A DNA stretch of 64,000 nucleotides from Ostreococcus lucimarinus CCE9901. Its lineage: Eukaryota; Chlorophyta; Mamiellophyceae; Mamiellales; Bathycoccaceae. Position numbers and translations under genes: made by a program. Under the pieces are notes generated by a model, which saw only the letters and a list, made by a program, of their open reading frames with translations, made no database searches and was not told the origin of the DNA. Location of the stretch: the NCBI RefSeq assembly GCF_000092065.1, contig NC_009359.1, positions 744,001 to 808,000 of the forward strand. The letters run 5' to 3'. Positions 60,040 to 64,000 of the stretch are shown one piece after another. The stretch's first letter is position 1. Every line of letters begins with the position of its first letter.

Positions 60040-61545
60040 CTACGTCGTCATCATGCTCAAGTTGTTGCGCACGTCAAAGTCGTTGTCATCGCACAGAGTG
60101 CGTCGGATGCACTTGTCCCAAATCAACAACGCCTCGTCGTTCGATTCGGGAAGCACACGGCGAAGGCGAACGGGCTCGCCCGTGGTCGTGCCGTCCGCCT
60201 CGGCGAATTCGGCGACGTTGAACTTGAAGAAGAATTTATTAGCCACCGCAGAGGTGACTTTATGAGGGTTGGTAACGATGGCGCGAACTTCGAGGTAGAC
60301 GCTCGGCTTGCCGCATCGCGCTTCCTCCGCATTCACCGTGTGCAATACTTTGCATTTGAAACGAACGAGATCACCGATGTTCACGGGAAGCGTGAAATCG
60401 ATATCGCTCATCTCAACGAACATCGGGTGCCCACCGGAGAAGAGCTGACAGTTCGCGAACGCGAGCTCGTACGCTCGGCGAAGTAGGAACCCGCCAAAGA
60501 CTCTGCCAGAGAGGTTTCTTTGCTGCGGCTGCGCGACAAACATATTTTCCGCCATTGTCTGCGTCGTCATGACTTCATTATAACCGGCAGTCAACGCTGG
60601 CATCTCTTGGTTCAAGCATGCGCGTTCACGAATCGAGCGCACCCACTCCGTTCGATGTTTTATGAGCGTCTCGTTCAACACGGCGTCGCCCTTTTTCGAT
60701 CTCAAACGCTTGCGCAAAATCGACGCTTGAATCTCTTGCGCTCGTTCTTTGTGTCGCCTCGACACGCAAACCAACGGGTTTACCGGCCATGATTTGTTTG
60801 TCTCCGGATCTCTCGCCACGAAGGTAAAATCTGCCGCCAATGCCGGTTCCGTGCGGTCGTCGTCCACCGTCGCATCCTCGACGGCGCCGTCGTCGTCCGC
60901 CTCCATACGAATCACCATACTCGACGTCCCCACGAACGCCACCTCCCCCCGCAATACCACATCCTTATCTAGCGACAAAGGTCGATTCAGTCGCACTCTA
61001 TCGACGCTCGCCGTCACCAACTGCGGCGTCTTTGTCGTATCGTCGTCGTCGTCTGCGTGAAAAAACGCGATGTTTCCCGCGAGCGAGTCCAAATCTTCCA
61101 ATATCCTCCCCATCCGCACCGCCCCACTGCCGTGCGATTTATACATTTCCCGCATTTCTTCATCGCTCTGCCACACGTACACGGCGCTGTGCGTCCTCGG
61201 TTCGCGCGGCAGAAGCTTTTCGCTCAGCTTCGTCGCCGCCTTGCCGCTCTCCGCCTTGCGCAGTCTCTCCCTCCACAGGTGTTTCGTGACGTGCGTGCGC
61301 GTGTGCGCGATGTGCACGTCCTCGGGCGTGCGCGAGGACGTCGAATACCACCGCGGAACGTCCGCTCGCGTCGCGCGATCGCTCGACGCGCGCGCGCGCG
61401 GCGACGAAACTTCCTCCGTCGACCTCGACGCGTCCGACCGCGGGACGCTTTCGAGCGATCCCGTCGCCGCGACGTCGCGCGCGCGCCAGGACGACGCCGC
61501 GCGCGACGCCGCGTGGCGTTTACGAGCGATCGCGCGCGCGAGCAT
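60040..61545 (-). CDS. Acyl-CoA thioesterase, double hotdog (ACOT9/10 type)
   Basis: 501 residues from ATG 61545, where a basic Arg/Ala/Ser presequence begins (MLARAIARKRHAASRAASSW), suggesting a mitochondrion. ATG 61614 is the alternative and adds 23 residues. Two hotdog domains are seen. The first, about 135-290, has GSGAVRMGRILEDLDSLAGN (Asp/Glu as in the active-site helix) and VTASVDRVRLNRPLS. The second, about 350-455, has NLSGRVFGGFLLRRAYELAF and MSDIDFTLPVNIGDLVRFKC. The G-R-x-F-G-G-F/L-L helix is diagnostic for ACOT9. The enzyme hydrolyses acyl-CoA to free acid and CoA; its chain-length choice cannot be read. Confidence 0.88.
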   Translation of the reverse strand: MLARAIARKRHAASRAASSWRARDVAATGSLESVPRSDASRSTEEVSSPRARASSDRATRADVPRWYSTSSRTPEDVHIAHTRTHVTKHLWRERLRKAESGKAATKLSEKLLPREPRTHSAVYVWQSDEEMREMYKSHGSGAVRMGRILEDLDSLAGNIAFFHADDDDDTTKTPQLVTASVDRVRLNRPLSLDKDVVLRGEVAFVGTSSMVIRMEADDDGAVEDATVDDDRTEPALAADFTFVARDPETNKSWPVNPLVCVSRRHKERAQEIQASILRKRLRSKKGDAVLNETLIKHRTEWVRSIRERACLNQEMPALTAGYNEVMTTQTMAENMFVAQPQQRNLSGRVFGGFLLRRAYELAFANCQLFSGGHPMFVEMSDIDFTLPVNIGDLVRFKCKVLHTVNAEEARCGKPSVYLEVRAIVTNPHKVTSAVANKFFFKFNVAEFAEADGTTTGEPVRLRRVLPESNDEALLIWDKCIRRTLCDDNDFDVRNNLSMMTT

Positions 61546-61682
61546 GGGCGATGCGCGCGCGCGCGGGGCGTCGGAGTGTGTCGAGCGCGCGCTATCCAAA
61601 TCTCGCGGAGGCATTCCGAGGCGCGCGGGCGGCGACGGAGCGGTCTGCGCGACGCCAGCGCGCGATCGAAGAGGCGCCCGCG

Positions 61683-62813
61683 ATGGGGCTTCCGACGCAT
61701 CGCGACAGCGACGCGCGCAGGCGTCGTAAGGGCGCGTCCGCGTCTTTGTTTTACGGTTCGACGTCCATCGCGACGGTGTTTCTCAACAAGTCCATCTTCG
61801 CGACGTGGAAGTTTAAGTTCCCGGCGACGCTCGTCACGGCGCAGACGATATTCACGGTGTTTGCCATCGTCGCGCTGGAGCACGTGGGCGCGATCTCGCC
61901 GCGGGGGGGGAAAGGGTTTCGCGGGAACTTTAACGCGAAGGCGTTCAAGCGCGTCGGCGTGGTGAGCGCGGTGTTTCAAATGAAACTCGTGCTCGACATG
62001 AAGGCGCTGTCGATGATAAACATCCCGATGTACGGGGTGTTGAAGTCGGCGACGACGCCGTTCGTGATGGCGATCGATTGGGTGATGATGGGGAAAGTGG
62101 CGCCGGCGCGCGTGCAGGCGGCGGTGTGGTTGACCACGCTCGGGGGAGTGTGCGCCGGTACGGGAGATTTGGAGTTTAATTTCCTAGGGTACCTAGTTGC
62201 GCTGTGCAGTGCGCTGTGCACGGCGATGTATGTTGTGTTGGTTGGTAAGATTGGGGACGAATTGCAGTTGGATTCGTTCACATTGTTGTTGTACAACTCG
62301 TTGTGGAGCGCGCCGTTGAGCTTGGCGATTTGTTTCGTGTTCGGCGAGCACCGCGGGTTATTGGATTATCCCTACCTCGGCCACTTTGGGTTTTTGATTG
62401 CTTTTTTGTGCTCGTGCTCGAGCGCGTTCATATTGAACTACGCGACGTACCTGTGCACGCAGCTGAACGAGGCGCTGACGACGTCGGTGGTGGGACGGAC
62501 GAAAGGCATAGTTCAAGGCGTCTTCGGTTTGTTTGCGTTTCACGTGCGGGCGAGCGCGACAAACGTGGCTGGTATAATTTTGAACTCAGCGGGCGTGGCT
62601 TGGTATGCGTACGAAAAGTACACCGGGGCGAAGCGCTCGAGTCCGCGTGCTATCGCGCCGGCGACGCTCAACGCCTGCGTAATTCACCGCGAAGATAGCC
62701 AGCTCACGCTCGAGTCATCGGCACGGTCGGAGGGTGCGGTCGCGAACGAAAGACCGGTGGTTCCGACGAACGGGCGCATGGCGCTGAAAAACTCGCACCA
62801 GCACGCGCATTGA
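61683..62813 (+). CDS. Nucleotide-sugar transporter, SLC35D/GONST-like
   Basis: The preferred start is ATG 61683 (376 residues); ATG 61551 extends it by 44 Arg-rich residues overlapping the divergent thioesterase leader. About ten hydrophobic helices begin at SLFYGSTSIATVFLNKSIFA. The family signature VFLNKSIF and the region IPMYGVLKSATTPFVMAIDW fit the drug/metabolite superfamily. The later FILNYATYLCTQLNEALTTSVVG with GRTKGIVQGV corresponds to the N-x-x-x-SALTT-x-V-G-x-x-K motif. These transporters bring nucleotide sugars into the Golgi or ER lumen. The substrate is not determined; GDP-mannose or UDP-sugars are candidates. Confidence 0.88.
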   Translation: MGLPTHRDSDARRRRKGASASLFYGSTSIATVFLNKSIFATWKFKFPATLVTAQTIFTVFAIVALEHVGAISPRGGKGFRGNFNAKAFKRVGVVSAVFQMKLVLDMKALSMINIPMYGVLKSATTPFVMAIDWVMMGKVAPARVQAAVWLTTLGGVCAGTGDLEFNFLGYLVALCSALCTAMYVVLVGKIGDELQLDSFTLLLYNSLWSAPLSLAICFVFGEHRGLLDYPYLGHFGFLIAFLCSCSSAFILNYATYLCTQLNEALTTSVVGRTKGIVQGVFGLFAFHVRASATNVAGIILNSAGVAWYAYEKYTGAKRSSPRAIAPATLNACVIHREDSQLTLESSARSEGAVANERPVVPTNGRMALKNSHQHAH

Positions 62814-62905
62814 CGGGTTTCTAGAATAAGCGATTTAATACATTCGTTGGCACATTGTTTTACTGTTACATGCTCGGTGTTTGAAAGAATCGTTTCGTAA
62901 GTTCA

Positions 62906-63985
62906 TCAATCTTGGTGCTCGCGCACGGCCGCTCGCGCGTCGCGTGCCTCGTGCAACCGAGGGGGCAACCACGATGGGAAGATGGACGCAAACAAGCTAT
63001 ACACGAAAATTTTGATCTCGCCTATGTACGATGTCGGCATCGTCGTGTGCCCCGCCGCGTGCGTCGCCCTGAAAGGGGCGACGATCGGTTGATCTTCGTT
63101 CGCTGCACCGTCGGCGTTTCTTCCCTCGCCGCCGTTTCGTCTCGCATTTTGTCGCTCTAATCCGTTTCTACCGATGTTATCGTTGCCGGTGATCCACCGC
63201 GCGACCGGCGCCAGGGCGCCGGTTTGCTGCAGGTACACTAAGATCGCGACGCCAACGTACATGGCCGTCTTTGCCGCGCTCGCATCCTGCGACATAAAGA
63301 AAACCATCATGGCGAGCTTTAGGATGAGTTTCAAGTCGATGCGAATGTGAATCACTCGCACGCGCGCGCCCGGGGGAATGTTTAGCTCTGGCGGCAGCCC
63401 GTTCTCCATGCGTTGTCGCTGCTGCGCGTCGTCTACTCCGGTGCGCTCGTTCGCAGCATGTTCGCCGCTCGAAGCCGCATCGACGCGTAAAAAGTTGCCC
63501 ACTCCCACGAGCGGTGGTGGACCCGGCGGCGTGGACGACGGCGATAAAGCCGCGAACGCGGCGTAGTACGCGGCTTGATACGTCGCGTTCATCAAAGGCG
63601 ACGTCGCGTGCTCCAGGGCACTCGGCGACGCGCGCGGTGCGTCTTCGCGAAACATCGACACCGGTGATGCGAACGCGTTCGCCGAAACGTCTCCCCGAAA
63701 CATCGCGGGCGTTCCCGGATCGGACGCGCCCGCGTCTCGCGCGTCGCCCCGCGTCGCCGTCGTCTCCCGCGCCTCGCTCGCCGGCACCGCAGTCTCGTGA
63801 CCGCCCTCTTCGCGCGCGTCGCCCTCGCCGCCGCGCGCGTTCACCGCGCCCTCCGCCGTCGTCGTCGTCGTCGCCCGCGAATCCTCCGCCGACGTCTCCC
63901 GCGCGCTTCGCACCACGATGTGCACCACGTACTCCTCCGCCGCGCGCGCCTCTCCCTCCGTCCCCGACTCGTCTACCGTCGCCAT
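62906..63985 (-). CDS. HERP-like membrane protein, function tentative
   Basis: 359 residues, complete within the window (ATG 63985). The first 200 residues are Ala/Glu/Thr/Gly-rich and disordered, with EEYVVHIVVRSARE near the start that could be a relic of a ubiquitin-like strand. The conserved-looking part is residues about 205-260: IPPGARVRVIHIRIDLKLIL then KLAMMVFFMSQDAS and YVGVAILVYLQQTG. This is two closely spaced hydrophobic helices resembling the membrane hairpin of HERPUD1 and relatives, which serve ER-associated degradation. A third hydrophobic segment lies near 325 (YIGEIKIFVYSLFASIFPSW). The HERP relation is an inference from the hairpin pattern only. Confidence 0.6.
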   Translation of the reverse strand: MATVDESGTEGEARAAEEYVVHIVVRSARETSAEDSRATTTTTAEGAVNARGGEGDAREEGGHETAVPASEARETTATRGDARDAGASDPGTPAMFRGDVSANAFASPVSMFREDAPRASPSALEHATSPLMNATYQAAYYAAFAALSPSSTPPGPPPLVGVGNFLRVDAASSGEHAANERTGVDDAQQRQRMENGLPPELNIPPGARVRVIHIRIDLKLILKLAMMVFFMSQDASAAKTAMYVGVAILVYLQQTGALAPVARWITGNDNIGRNGLERQNARRNGGEGRNADGAANEDQPIVAPFRATHAAGHTTMPTSYIGEIKIFVYSLFASIFPSWLPPRLHEARDARAAVREHQD

Positions 63986-64000
63986 TTCCGTTCGCCCGTC

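Noticed and set aside
1-64000. tRNA, rRNA or transposon sequences
   Set aside because: No cloverleaf with a TPsiC-like arm, no rRNA core motif and no transposase or terminal repeats were seen on reading; short RNAs could still be missed.

Overview
This window looks like nuclear DNA of a marine picoeukaryotic green alga of the Mamiellales, most likely Ostreococcus. That is an inference from four things: high GC, very dense packing on both strands, mostly intronless genes, and the gene set (PsbR, Ycf54, plastid ClpB, plastid G6PDH, BIN4, SYP71, MED15 and GTE-type bromodomain proteins). The species was not checked by search. I support about 37 protein genes. I see no tRNA, rRNA, transposon or CRISPR array.

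Layout. 0-9 kb: ER Hsp170-type chaperone, sterol C4-methyl oxidase, a Cys-rich plastid protein, isopentenyl phosphate kinase and a MATH/TRAF protein of the MUSE13/14 type. 9-21.6 kb: EIPR1 WD40, DnaJ class B, a Cys/His-repeat protein, BIN4, an alpha/beta hydrolase, SYP71 SNARE, a YeeE/YedE transporter, Ycf54 and a SnoaL/plastid membrane protein. 21.6-39.4 kb: PDI-like protein, PsbR, BET bromodomain factor, an orphan, TPR-DnaJ, G6PDH, quinone oxidoreductase, ankyrin protein, a 94-bp tandem array, GATA-type factor and VEFS-box protein. 39.4-50 kb: giant PIEZO channel, FAM185A-like and TMEM120/TACAN-like. 50-64 kb: ER glycosyltransferase with an RDEL tail, an orphan, ClpB, MED15, a thioredoxin, inositol monophosphatase, Erv/PDI protein, acyl-CoA thioesterase, nucleotide-sugar transporter and a HERP-like membrane protein.

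Ten genes are split. Eleven of their 12 inferred introns share one grammar: a GTGCG-type donor (one is GTATG) and a CTGAC branch motif (one is CTGAT) 23-36 nt before the acceptor. Splicing restores family-matching protein at each join. The twelfth is a 51-nt intron of different type (GTAAA, CTAAC, TAG).

Themes: several ER folding and secretory genes (Hsp170 with KDEL, two PDI-type proteins, glycosyltransferase with RDEL, HERP-like, SYP71, EIPR1); photosynthesis and plastid genes (PsbR, Ycf54, ClpB, G6PDH, IPK); chromatin and transcription (GTE, VEFS, BIN4, GATA, MED15). The most striking region is 39-50 kb, where a PIEZO channel carrying a fibronectin type III domain lies next to a FAM185A-like gene and a TMEM120/TACAN gene.
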